DNA from: Hymenobacter edaphi
Lineage (GTDB): Bacteria; Bacteroidota; Bacteroidia; Cytophagales; Hymenobacteraceae
Assembly (NCBI RefSeq): GCF_003258365.1
Contig: NZ_QHKM01000004.1
Location: 558,001 to 622,000, forward strand
Direction of reading: 5' to 3'
DNA: 64,000 nt
This document shows positions 58,401 through 64,000 of the stretch, one piece after another. The position numbers and the translations under genes were made by a program. The first letter of the stretch is position 1. Every line of letters starts with the position of its first letter. Under the pieces are notes generated by a model. The model was not told where the DNA came from. It searched no databases and was given only the letters and a program-made list of their open reading frames with translations.

Positions 58401-59084
58401 GTCGTCGGCGCCGTAGCAGAAGTCGGGGCCGAAGTGGGGGGCGGCCATGTCGCCGGAGGTGGTGTTGTGGCCGGCGTGGGCGTGAAAGTTGGGGTAGTTC
58501 TTGGTCCAGCGGCCCTGGCGCAGCAGATACTCCGCCGCGGTTTCGCCCGCCTCGGGCAGGGGCGTGGCGTAGCAGGCGTAGCGGAAGGTCTTGTAGCCGT
58601 TGTTGCTCGACATGGCGTACGGGTCCGGGTCCTGTCCGCCCGCGCCGCTGTTGGTGCCCGCCCCGTCGGCGTGGTTGAGCACCACGTCCTGAATGACCTC
58701 GATGCCGTTGGCGTGCAGCACGGCCACCAGGCGCAGCAGCTCGTCCTTGGTGCCCACGCGGGTACCGGTGGCGCCTTTCTGGTACTTGTCGCCCAGGTCG
58801 TAGTGGTCGAAGGGCGAGTAGCCCACGTCCGAGGTGGCGTTTTTGTTTTTGGCGGTCGGCGGAATCCACACCGCGTCGATGCCCAGGCTTTTGAGGCGCG
58901 GAGCCAGGTCGGCCAGGTAGTTGGCCCAGCCGGCGGGGTAGTTGCTGTTCCAGTAGTCCCACCAAAAGGCCTGGAGCACTACTTTCTTGTGGGTTTGCTG
59001 GGCCCAGAGCGGCTGCGCCAACAGCAGCAATAGGGCCAGGAGCAGCGGCCAGCGCCGGCCGCGGCGGGAGTAAGCGTCGAGCAT
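55443..59084 (-). CDS. Secreted alpha-amylase (GH13) with T9SS sorting domain
   Basis: A 1213-residue exported amylase with signal peptide (LLLALLLLLAQPLWAQ). The GH13 barrel (about 33-480) has DVVLNH (133-138), nucleophile Asp274 in GFRWDAVKH, acid Glu309 in NVGEY and Asp393 in FVNNHD, so alpha-1,4-glucan hydrolysis is expected. A beta-rich all-beta domain (EGQGSSNV...) follows, then a region with PEP/Big-like repeats and a G/T-rich beta-helix-like stretch (about 760-900: LTVESGATLTLAAGSTLRLT). A T9SS sorting domain (IHPNPTTGDVRLDGLPA...) ends the protein. Start is the ATG at 59084; 59156 would add 24 residues ahead of the signal. Confidence 0.92.
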   Translation of the reverse strand: MLDAYSRRGRRWPLLLALLLLLAQPLWAQQTHKKVVLQAFWWDYWNSNYPAGWANYLADLAPRLKSLGIDAVWIPPTAKNKNATSDVGYSPFDHYDLGDKYQKGATGTRVGTKDELLRLVAVLHANGIEVIQDVVLNHADGAGTNSGAGGQDPDPYAMSSNNGYKTFRYACYATPLPEAGETAAEYLLRQGRWTKNYPNFHAHAGHNTTSGDMAAPHFGPDFCYGADDGGSDGYGPSTNSSYNPPQGAGYSRDQARSWLVWLKKQTGVDGFRWDAVKHFSYAAQQDWSYNLKYLAGWANGGEAMFNVGEYVGGGGDLDAYVGNVTGQNGGSEFLMGTFDFGLRDGLYGMVSGNGGFNIGSLPDYQQGRRVAQYGSGSSAVYVHRTVPFVNNHDTFRPRLDADGNYTGWNTGSELAPHIDPFDPRLSAAYAAAFAVDGNPQVFFEDLFNVGGTGKRFSHLPTSAADLPLRDDLVNLIWCHQNLHFKDGAYKVRARQADHLVIERGAKALIGINDSYDTWQETYVDSDFAPNTRLIDYSGANGSYVYVVPQDQRVRINTPPCNGSALGGRRGYSVWAPEGQGSSNVLPARAAATIQEWELADDLGDQNCQSLGQGGRLPDNSTNQRVVGKIYVQSGQPVRYELYPEHGGTGRDLTFGLYDRQGNRLQAATGAGTLTGTYTPTATDWLVLKLRNTSSTYAGQRCYVKATYTAPPTLGAIGAPAANTVAIWTGNDNSADAGSCRNWEGGRQPEAGTDVLIPAGSSYMPTLGSGTLQARSLTVESGATLTLAAGSTLRLTGNLTNHGTVAGSGTVALAGSSLQTLGGALSFANLTIDNAADVQLLAPASVTGTLTLRTGHLLLGDQNLTLAGTATISGADASRYVVTKNDAASGGALVRPAPAGATLLYPVGTSASYTPLTVQNTGNTAPSVPVRVFGGVRQNGTSGAAHAQASAFVDRTWDISPSTALTAALTFQWNAPDENAGFERSRAAVLHYNGNGSWGSYSTTAVSGSGPYTVTATDVSSFSPFSIGTGGAVLPVTLLDFVAQRRGPATVQLRWTTAQEQDNAGFEVEKSGDGRAYRRIGQVAGRGTSTQRQAYSFADEAAPAAAYYRLRQTDFDGKATYSAPQYVAAGPGPELAIHPNPTTGDVRLDGLPATARLQLTLRTAPGRVVLSTPPLASSEASARLSAALRRAAPGLYVLTVLLDGRPQHLKVVKQ

Positions 59085-59152
59085 ACGCAACGGGTGGGAT
59101 GTGGAAAGCAGGGGCGGAGCAGCCAATGCCGGGGTTAGCGGCGTTTGGCCTT

Positions 59153-59185
59153 GCAAGATACAATCAGGGCGGCGGCAATTGCAAA
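59153..59185 (-). promoter_or_regulatory. Likely amylase promoter
   Basis: On the minus strand TTTG (59182-59185), 21 bases, then TATCTTGC (59153-59160), one base from TAnnTTTG. The ATG follows 68 bases later. Confidence 0.4.
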
Positions 59186-59369
59186 GCGGGTATAGGGCTA
59201 ATAGTCAAGTTGTAAGCGTGGTGAATATTGCGTTGATTATTTACCAGGCCCCGGCCGTGCCCTGACTCGCTTCGGACTGCCTATAGCCGTTTCCTAACCG
59301 GCATAGCCAAGCCCGCGCTACACCGTTCCCGAAACCGCCTGCCCGGGCCGCCTGCAGATGAGCCGCAAT

Positions 59370-59402
59370 AAAAAACGCCTCCCGAACGGGGAGGCGTTTT
59401 TT
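59370..59402. terminator. Intrinsic terminator beyond the nuclease gene
   Basis: Perfect 14-bp stem (59370-59383 with 59389-59402), 5-base loop and six A/T at each end, 41 bases past the nuclease stop on the minus strand. Confidence 0.88.
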
Positions 59403-59443
59403 AGAAAATCGTGGAACAGCCGTGCCGAAACCGGCGGCCGCCC

Positions 59444-61762
59444 TTAGCGCTGTACGGCCAGGCGGGCGGCGTACTGCACCCCGGCCACCGTCACGCGCAC
59501 CGAGTACAGGCCGGCGGGCAGCGTGGGCAGCTCCAGCGTGGTCACGTCGGCGCCGGTGAGGGCGCGAGTGGTCGTCAGCACCTCGCGGCCCAGCGCGTCA
59601 TACAGGCCGATGCGGGCCGACTGGCGGCCGCTCAGACCCGGCAGGCGCAGCTGCACCGCGCCCGCGGCCGGGTTCGGGAATACCTCGATGCCCACGCCCA
59701 GCGCGTTCGGCTTGGTGGTAGCGGTGGTGGTGCAGGCCGTGCTGCTGTGGCTGCCCAGGCCCGTGAAGACGTCCACGCCCACGGCCGTCCAGCCGGCGGC
59801 GGCGGTGCTCCAGCGGGTGCTGCCCCCGGCCACGGTGGGCAGGCGGCGCAGGGTGTTGTTCAGGGTGGTGCCGCCGGTTACGGTCCAGTTGGCCTGCTGC
59901 CCGATTACGCCGATGATGTCCAGCGTGTCGGTGCCTTTAAACAGGGCCATGGCGTCGTCGCCGTTGAAATCCACCACGTTGTTGGTCACGTTGGCCACGG
60001 CCGTCACGGCCGCTACCGAGCCGGTGGTGGCCACCACGTAGGTGCCGCCCGCCGCGATGGTGCCGCTCAGCGTGTAGGGTGCCTGCGGGGTGGTGCTGCC
60101 GTTGGCGTAGCGCAGCAGGCGGTAGCTGCTCAGGTTAATCGAGCCGGCCGTGGGGTTGTAGATTTCCACGGCCCGCGTGGCGCCGCTCGATTCCACGTAT
60201 TCCGTGAAGAACAGGTCCGAGCAGTTGCCGCCCCCGCCGGGCAGCGGCGCGTCGTCGTTGGTGATGGTGAGCACGTGGCTGGTGGGCGCGCCGACGGCTA
60301 CCCCGCCCCCGCTGGGCGTCCCCAGCAGCAGGCGCACGGTTTCGTTGGCCTCCGACTGCGTGTCGCCGTTGATGGTCACCGTCACCGCCTGCGTGGTCAC
60401 GCCCGTCGCGAAGCTCAGCGAGGTCGTGCTCAGGGTGTAGTCCGAGGCGTCGGCGGTGGTGCCGGCCGCATCCACCGTGATGGGCAGGGTGAAGGCGCCG
60501 GTGGGCGCGGCACCGCTCAGCACCACGTTCACCGTGTAAGTGCTGGTGCCCGCGTTGCCTTCCACGATGCTGCCCGTGGCCGCCGCGAAGCTCACCAGCG
60601 GGGGCTGGCCGTCGTCGTTGGTGATGGTCAGGTCGTGGGCGTTCGGCGAACCGACGGAGAGACCCGTCGAAGTGGTGCCGAGCGTCAGGCGCACGGTTTC
60701 GTTGGCTTCGGGCTGGGTGTCACCGTTGATGGTCACCGTCACCGTCTGCGAGGTCTGGCCGGCGGCGAAGGTCACCGTCTGCGTGGTGAAGGTGTAGTCC
60801 GAGGGGTTGGTGGCGGTGGAGTTGGCCGCGTCCACGCTCACCTGCACGGTTGCAGCGGTGGTCTGGGCCTGGCTCAGCGTGAGCGTGGCGGTGTAAGTGC
60901 TGGTGCCGGTGTTGCCCTCCCCGATGCTGCCCGCAGCGGCCGCGAAGCTCACCGTCGGGCCCGTCACGAAGCCCCAGGCGCGGGCCACCAGCGAGGGGTC
61001 CGCAATGTAGGGGTTGAAGTTGCCCTGGGCCTTGGCGGCGCGGCGGTTTCGCTCCCGTTCGCGGGCGTCCACCGGGTCGGCCAGGTGCCACTGGTAGAGG
61101 GTCTGCAGGTTGGCCAGCGCGGTAATCACGTCCTTGCCCGCGTCGAAGGTCTGCCCGGCGTGCATGGTGTAGAAATAGAAGGCCGTGCGGGCCAGGTTGC
61201 CCTTGTGGTCTTCGCGGGGCTCGAACATGGAGTTCGTATCCTCGCTCCATTCGGCGAGGTTGCTGGTCGGAATGCTGCTCTGGCTGGTGGTGTTGCGCAT
61301 CCAGGTTTGCGTCTGCGCATCCGGAATCTCACCGAACATGTCGCTGCCGCGGTTGGAGTTCCACTGCGTGTAGGTGGGGTAGAGGTGGTGAATGTCGGAG
61401 CGCATCCGGCTCACCTCGTTAAACCACGACTGCGGAATGCTGTGCTCGCAGTTGATCAGGCCCACGTTGGCCGTGCTGGTGGCCGTCGAGTCGATGGTTT
61501 TGGGCACCGAGTAGCCGGAGTACACGCAGGTCAGCTGGCCGTTGAACACGTCCACGTAGTTGTACATCTTGCCGCGGGCCACGTCGTAGCCCAGGTCCAC
61601 GCGCTTGCCGTCGTACCAGTTCTGGCGCAGCCAGTCGCGCAGGGCCACGCCCTGCAGGTTGGCGGGCGGCGAAGGCGGCAGAACCTGCGCCGTCGCCGTG
61701 CTCAGCACCAGGGCCGTAGCGGCCAGGGCCGCGCAGATGTGCTTAGCGAAGAAGTGCTTCAT
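59444..61762 (-). CDS. Secreted endonuclease I with Calx-beta, lamin-tail-like and T9SS domains
   Basis: A 772-residue multidomain secreted nuclease. After the signal (MKHFFAKHICAALAATALVL) residues about 35-265 form an endonuclease I domain: YDVARGKMYNYVDVFNGQLT, NCEHSIPQSWF, RSDIHHLYPTYTQWNSNRGS and DHKGNLARTAFYFYTMH. The E-H and D-H-H pairs are the metal site. Two Calx-beta domains follow (GNTGTSTYTATLTLS, DGDTQPEANETVRLTLG-like repeat; second GNAGTSTYTVNVVLS), then a lamin-tail-like domain (FFTEYVESSGATRAVEIYNP), and a T9SS sorting domain (FPNPAAGAVQLRLPG). It should degrade extracellular nucleic acids. Confidence 0.9.
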   Translation of the reverse strand: MKHFFAKHICAALAATALVLSTATAQVLPPSPPANLQGVALRDWLRQNWYDGKRVDLGYDVARGKMYNYVDVFNGQLTCVYSGYSVPKTIDSTATSTANVGLINCEHSIPQSWFNEVSRMRSDIHHLYPTYTQWNSNRGSDMFGEIPDAQTQTWMRNTTSQSSIPTSNLAEWSEDTNSMFEPREDHKGNLARTAFYFYTMHAGQTFDAGKDVITALANLQTLYQWHLADPVDARERERNRRAAKAQGNFNPYIADPSLVARAWGFVTGPTVSFAAAAGSIGEGNTGTSTYTATLTLSQAQTTAATVQVSVDAANSTATNPSDYTFTTQTVTFAAGQTSQTVTVTINGDTQPEANETVRLTLGTTSTGLSVGSPNAHDLTITNDDGQPPLVSFAAATGSIVEGNAGTSTYTVNVVLSGAAPTGAFTLPITVDAAGTTADASDYTLSTTSLSFATGVTTQAVTVTINGDTQSEANETVRLLLGTPSGGGVAVGAPTSHVLTITNDDAPLPGGGGNCSDLFFTEYVESSGATRAVEIYNPTAGSINLSSYRLLRYANGSTTPQAPYTLSGTIAAGGTYVVATTGSVAAVTAVANVTNNVVDFNGDDAMALFKGTDTLDIIGVIGQQANWTVTGGTTLNNTLRRLPTVAGGSTRWSTAAAGWTAVGVDVFTGLGSHSSTACTTTATTKPNALGVGIEVFPNPAAGAVQLRLPGLSGRQSARIGLYDALGREVLTTTRALTGADVTTLELPTLPAGLYSVRVTVAGVQYAARLAVQR

Positions 61763-61790
61763 GCAATAGGTAAGTGTGTTGGGAAATGCA

Positions 61791-61819
61791 AAAGGATTTC
61801 AAAGGTCTTGAAATCCTTT
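61791..61819. promoter_or_regulatory. Inverted repeat upstream of the nuclease gene
   Basis: aaaggatttc (61791-61800) and gaaatccttt (61810-61819) are perfect 10-bp arms around 9 bases, 29 bases from the ATG. It overlaps a minus-strand box TCCTTTTG (61789-61796), one mismatch from TAnnTTTG, and is a candidate operator. Confidence 0.4.
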
Positions 61820-61841
61820 AGTTACTCGCCTATGCAGGCCC

Positions 61842-61885
61842 AAAAAAAAGCGGCGGGTCACGGTTAAGTTTCCGTGACCCGCCGC
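61842..61885 (-). terminator. Intrinsic terminator of the Lys/Met/Thr-rich gene
   Basis: Perfect 14-bp stem (61850-61863 with 61872-61885), 8-base loop; on the minus strand followed by a run of T (TTTTTTTTG). The stem is 24 bases past the stop at 61909. Confidence 0.9.
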
Positions 61886-61908
61886 GCGAGTGAGGGCAGT
61901 AGCCGGGC

Positions 61909-62520
61909 TTACATTTCCGACTTAGCCTTCATCTTGTCTTTTTTCTCCTTCATCTTGGTTTCCTTATCGGGCTTCATGCGGCGGCCTACGCGCATGTCAT
62001 CCGCCGGCGCAACGGGCGTCGTCACGCCGCCCACGGTGGTCGTGGTGCCGCTCACCGGGTTGGTGTCGCCCGTAGGGTTCATGTCGGTGCCGCTGTTCAT
62101 GGTGCCGGTGGCCGGCGTGGTCGTAGCGGGCGTGGTCGACATCGTGCCCGACGAGTTCATGGCCGGATCAGTGGTGGTGCCGGTAGCGGGCGTGGTCGGC
62201 GTGGTCGACATCGTGCCCGTGGCCGGGGTCGTGGTCGTTTCGGTGGTCGAGGAGTTCATCATCGAGCCGCCGCTGCTGCCGCTCATGGAGGCGTCGGTGG
62301 TGCCGTTCATGGGCTTCATCTTGGCCTTCATCTTGTCGCCAGCTTCCGACTTACCCTTCATCTTGGTATTGCCGTTGTCGTCGTCCTTGGACTTGGTTTT
62401 GGTGTCCATGTCCTTGGTTTTGGTCTTGGTGCCGTCGCTCGAAGTCTTGGTGGTTTGAGCTTCGGCTACCGTGCAGAGGGCCAGGCCCAGCGCGAGTACA
62501 GAAATGGTTTGCTTCAACAT
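61909..62520 (-). CDS. Secreted Lys/Met/Thr-rich low-complexity protein
   Basis: A 203-residue exported protein (signal MLKQTISVLALGLALCTVAE). The N-terminal mature part is charged with KTKTKDMDTKTKSKDDDNGN, the centre is Ser/Thr/Met/Ala/Gly-rich with repeated TTPATGTMSTTP (three times, imperfect), and the end is basic again (MKPDKETKMKEKKDKMKAKS). No folded domain is expected. K-M-K-x-K and MNGTT elements also occur at the N-terminus of the next gene (62694-63350). It has its own terminator. Role unknown, perhaps surface or matrix. Confidence 0.75.
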   Translation of the reverse strand: MLKQTISVLALGLALCTVAEAQTTKTSSDGTKTKTKDMDTKTKSKDDDNGNTKMKGKSEAGDKMKAKMKPMNGTTDASMSGSSGGSMMNSSTTETTTTPATGTMSTTPTTPATGTTTDPAMNSSGTMSTTPATTTPATGTMNSGTDMNPTGDTNPVSGTTTTVGGVTTPVAPADDMRVGRRMKPDKETKMKEKKDKMKAKSEM

Positions 62521-62637
62521 GACGGGTCTTGGTTGGGAGGTTAGAAAGGGAATCCTAGTGCCCCCTTATACGCACGCCATTCATTCTGGATAACGCCGGG
62601 GGTGCCAGACGGGCCTCCGCTGTCCCGCGCTGTACGC

Positions 62638-62673
62638 AAAAAAGCCCTTTCCGGCGCTTGGAAAGGGCTTTTT
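62638..62673 (-). terminator. Intrinsic terminator of the fasciclin gene
   Basis: Perfect 14-bp stem (62639-62652 with 62660-62673), 7-base loop and A/T-rich ends; the minus-strand T run ends it. It lies 21 bases past the fasciclin stop. Confidence 0.85.
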
Positions 62674-62693
62674 AGGAAAAGCGAAATTGCCGC

Positions 62694-63350
62694 TTAGCGG
62701 GCCGGCATCAGCACCGTGTCCACCACGTGGGTCACCCCGTTGCTCGATACCACGTTCGGAATGGTCACCGTGGCCATGCCGCCTTTGGTGTCGTGCAGCA
62801 TCACTGCGTTGCCCTTTTTCATCACCGTCAGCGTTTCGCCTTCCACCGTAGTGAGCTTCTGTCCGTCCTTCAGGTCAGAAGCGAGGTAGCGGCCGGGCAC
62901 TACGTGGTAGGTCAGCACGGTGGTGAGCTTGGCCTTGTTTTCGGGCTTTACCAGCGTCTCCACCGTGCCGGCGGGCAGCTTGCCGAAGGCCGCGTTGGTC
63001 GGGGCGAAGACCGTAAACGGCCCCGCGCCCTGCAGCGTGGGCACCAGGTCGGCGGCCTTTACGGCCGTTACCAGCGTGGTGTGGTCGGCCGAGCCGAGGG
63101 CGTTGGCCACGATGTCCTTGTCGGGCGTCATCATCGCGCCGCCTACCATCACGCCGGCCGAGGAGCCGGCCATGCTGCCGGAGGTGCCCATGCCGCCGCC
63201 GGTGGTGGTGCCGTTCATGGCCTTTTTGTCTTTGTCCTTCATTTTCACCCGGTCTTCCTTGGCCTTCATTTTGGTTTGGGCCTGGGCCGTGGCGGAATAG
63301 CCGGCCGTGAGGGCCAGCAGCAGGGCGGCGGTAAAAGCGTGCTTAAGCAT
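62694..63350 (-). CDS. Secreted fasciclin (FAS1) domain protein
   Basis: A 218-residue exported protein. Signal MLKHAFTAALLLALTAGYSA is followed by a basic, Met/Gly-rich spacer (TKMKAKEDRVKMKDKDKKAM, NGTTTGGGMGTSGS). Residues about 85-218 are a FAS1 domain: LVTAVKAADLVPTLQGAGPF, TVFAPTNAAFGKLPAGTVET, TVLTYHVVPGRYLASDLKDG and NGVTHVVDTVLMPAR. FAS1 proteins mediate adhesion. The KMKxK and MNGTT elements are shared with the low-complexity gene at 61909-62520, suggesting a duplicated N-terminal module. The ATG at 63350 starts the signal. Confidence 0.9.
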   Translation of the reverse strand: MLKHAFTAALLLALTAGYSATAQAQTKMKAKEDRVKMKDKDKKAMNGTTTGGGMGTSGSMAGSSAGVMVGGAMMTPDKDIVANALGSADHTTLVTAVKAADLVPTLQGAGPFTVFAPTNAAFGKLPAGTVETLVKPENKAKLTTVLTYHVVPGRYLASDLKDGQKLTTVEGETLTVMKKGNAVMLHDTKGGMATVTIPNVVSSNGVTHVVDTVLMPAR

Positions 63351-63442
63351 GGTCGTAAGGTGTTGGTGTGGGTGAGATTGAACTGTACCCGACTTACGAC
63401 GCCTGCCCCCCGACCGGATTGCTGCGCTACTCATCAACGCTC

Positions 63443-63482
63443 CAAAAGCCACCGCCCGGCTACCAGTGAAGGCGCCGGGCGG
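63443..63482 (-). terminator. Terminator downstream of tRNA-Arg
   Basis: On the minus strand a perfect 9-bp stem (63474-63482 with 63452-63460), 13-base loop, then TGGCTTTTGG. It lies 22 bases past the tRNA 3' end. Confidence 0.65.
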
Positions 63483-63504
63483 CAAGGGCAAGCAGCTTGA
63501 AAAG

Positions 63505-63576
63505 TGGCCACGCCAGGAATCGAACCTGGATCAAGAGCTTCGGAGACTCCTATACTATCCGTTGTACTACGTGGCC
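63505..63576 (-). tRNA. tRNA-Arg (anticodon CCG)
   Basis: A 72-base tRNA on the minus strand; acceptor GGCCACG with CGTGGCC, D stem GTAC/GTAT, anticodon stem GGAGT/GCTCT around loop CTCCGAA (anticodon CCG, codon CGG), four-base variable loop and T stem CCAGG/CCTGG around TTCGATT. The discriminator is A. CCA is not encoded. The high-GC genome uses CGG often, so a dedicated CCG tRNA is expected. Confidence 0.95.
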
Positions 63577-63588
63577 GGTAGTGGGCGA

Positions 63589-63618
63589 CAAAAGTAGGCA
63601 AAAATGCGGCGCAGCCAA
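63589..63618 (-). promoter_or_regulatory. Complete promoter for tRNA-Arg
   Basis: On the minus strand TTG (63616-63618), 19 bases, then TACTTTTG (63589-63596), 12 bases before the first tRNA base. Perfect Bacteroidota consensus. Confidence 0.85.
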
Positions 63619-63712
63619 ATCCCGGCGGCGTTTTCCTGAAAATTCCGCCCGCAACCTTCTATTCCGGTTGGCAGTTTAGTCTGATACCAACCCAAACCCT
63701 AATTCCGTTCCT

Positions 63713-64000
63713 ATGGCTTCGTCCGAAAAGAAAACCTTGTATACCGCTGAGGCGCAGGCCGTCGGCGGCCGCAGCGGCCACGTGCGCTCCACCTCGGGCG
63801 TCATCGACCTCGACATGTCGGTGCCCGAAGGCCTCGGCGGCAAGCGCGGCGCCACCAACCCCGAAGAGCTGTTTGCCGCGGGCTACTCCTCGTGCTTTCA
63901 GCAGGCCCTGCTCGTCATTGCTCAGCGCGCCGGCGACCGGCTCGACCCCGAAACCACCGTCAACTGCTCCGTTTCGCTGTTCCAGGAGGGCGAGGGCTAC
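63713..64000 (+). CDS. ohr: Ohr/OsmC-family organic hydroperoxide reductase (3' truncated)
   Basis: The first 96 residues of an OsmC/Ohr peroxidase. It begins MASSEKKTLYTAEAQAVGGR and runs through HVRSTSGVIDLDMSVPEGLG, KRGATNPEELFAAGYSSCFQ, QALLVIAQRAG to the window edge. The first catalytic cysteine is in YSSCFQQAL; the second (VC) lies beyond the window. It reduces organic hydroperoxides using dihydrolipoyl thiols. The pattern KxGxTNPEELFAAGYSACF is typical of Ohr rather than OsmC. Divergent from tRNA-Arg. Confidence 0.93.
   Translation, partial: MASSEKKTLYTAEAQAVGGRSGHVRSTSGVIDLDMSVPEGLGGKRGATNPEELFAAGYSSCFQQALLVIAQRAGDRLDPETTVNCSVSLFQEGEGY

Larger units (their letters stand above)
59085..59443. 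other. Intergenic region with promoter and terminator
   Basis: A 359-base gap between two minus-strand genes. It contains a likely amylase promoter (59153-59184) and the terminator of 59370-59402, which lies just upstream of the nuclease stop region. Between them (59190-59365) is an AT-rich patch (about 59200-59245) with no gene I can support. Confidence 0.5.

Noticed and set aside
57711-59033. 440-codon plus-strand open frame
   Set aside because: Antisense to the GH13 catalytic domain; Val/Gly/His/Ala-rich shadow.
1-64000. CRISPR arrays, rRNA, prophage or transposase genes
   Set aside because: No regularly spaced identical repeats, rRNA conserved segments, integrase or transposase motifs were seen on reading. 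Only short REP-like repeats occur.

Overview
The window looks like chromosomal DNA from a high-GC member of the Bacteroidota, most likely Hymenobacter or a close relative (Hymenobacteraceae). The evidence is Bacteroidota-type promoters (TTG, 19-20 nt, TAnnTTTG) in front of several genes, four secreted proteins with type IX secretion (T9SS) C-terminal sorting domains, TonB-type energy transducers, a TonB-dependent receptor, a LytS/LytR-type regulatory pair, and almost no Shine-Dalgarno sequences. High GC leaves many long antisense open frames; I treated these as shadows.

Layout. 1-8 kb: the end of a polyprenyl diphosphate synthase, a membrane protein, a zinc-ribbon protein, a T9SS propeller protein, a lone cytochrome P450 and a soluble hybrid histidine kinase. 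7.7-12.7 kb: a REP/MITE-like repeat block, a metallo-beta-lactamase-fold protein translationally coupled to a membrane class III nucleotide cyclase, a Spy-like periplasmic protein, a broken beta-lactamase-family gene and an acetyltransferase. 12.7-24.5 kb: a thioredoxin-fold lipoprotein, aconitase, a secreted protein of unknown role, a permease-less ABC ATPase, and a large VIT-domain membrane protein with an exosortase-type tail, followed by two membrane-associated families (DUF2459/TIGR02117 and YdjM-like). 24.6-26.5 kb: a umuDC error-prone polymerase operon behind a palindromic candidate operator. 26.7-33 kb: a T9SS subtilase, PaaN-type aldehyde dehydrogenase, a small lipoprotein and a universal stress protein. 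33-44 kb: LytR/LytS-type pair, alpha/beta hydrolase, small envelope proteins, two TonB C-terminal-domain proteins, a DctA-type symporter, a sorbosone-dehydrogenase-like protein and two tandem ExbD-like paralogues. 44-50.6 kb: a TonB-dependent receptor, a lipoprotein, a Gfo/Idh/MocA oxidoreductase, a PAP2 phosphatase and a universal stress protein.

50.6-53.9 kb is the most coherent accessory unit: five minus-strand genes encoding an ArsR-family repressor, an ArsI/CadI-type dioxygenase, a metallophosphoesterase, an ArsN-like acetyltransferase and an aquaporin-family channel. A perfect 9+9 bp palindrome overlaps the predicted -7 box before arsR. I read it as an arsenic or organoarsenical detoxification operon that has neither an ArsB/Acr3 pump nor an ArsC reductase in this window.

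54-64 kb: three small disordered proteins (two of them paralogous), a small GNAT protein, a large T9SS alpha-amylase, a T9SS endonuclease I with Calx-beta and lamin-tail-like domains, two Lys/Met/Thr-rich secreted proteins (one with a fasciclin domain), tRNA-Arg(CCG) with a textbook promoter, and the start of an Ohr/OsmC-type peroxidase. No rRNA, CRISPR array, transposase, integrase or phage gene was seen. All functions are read from motifs by eye; no database search was run.
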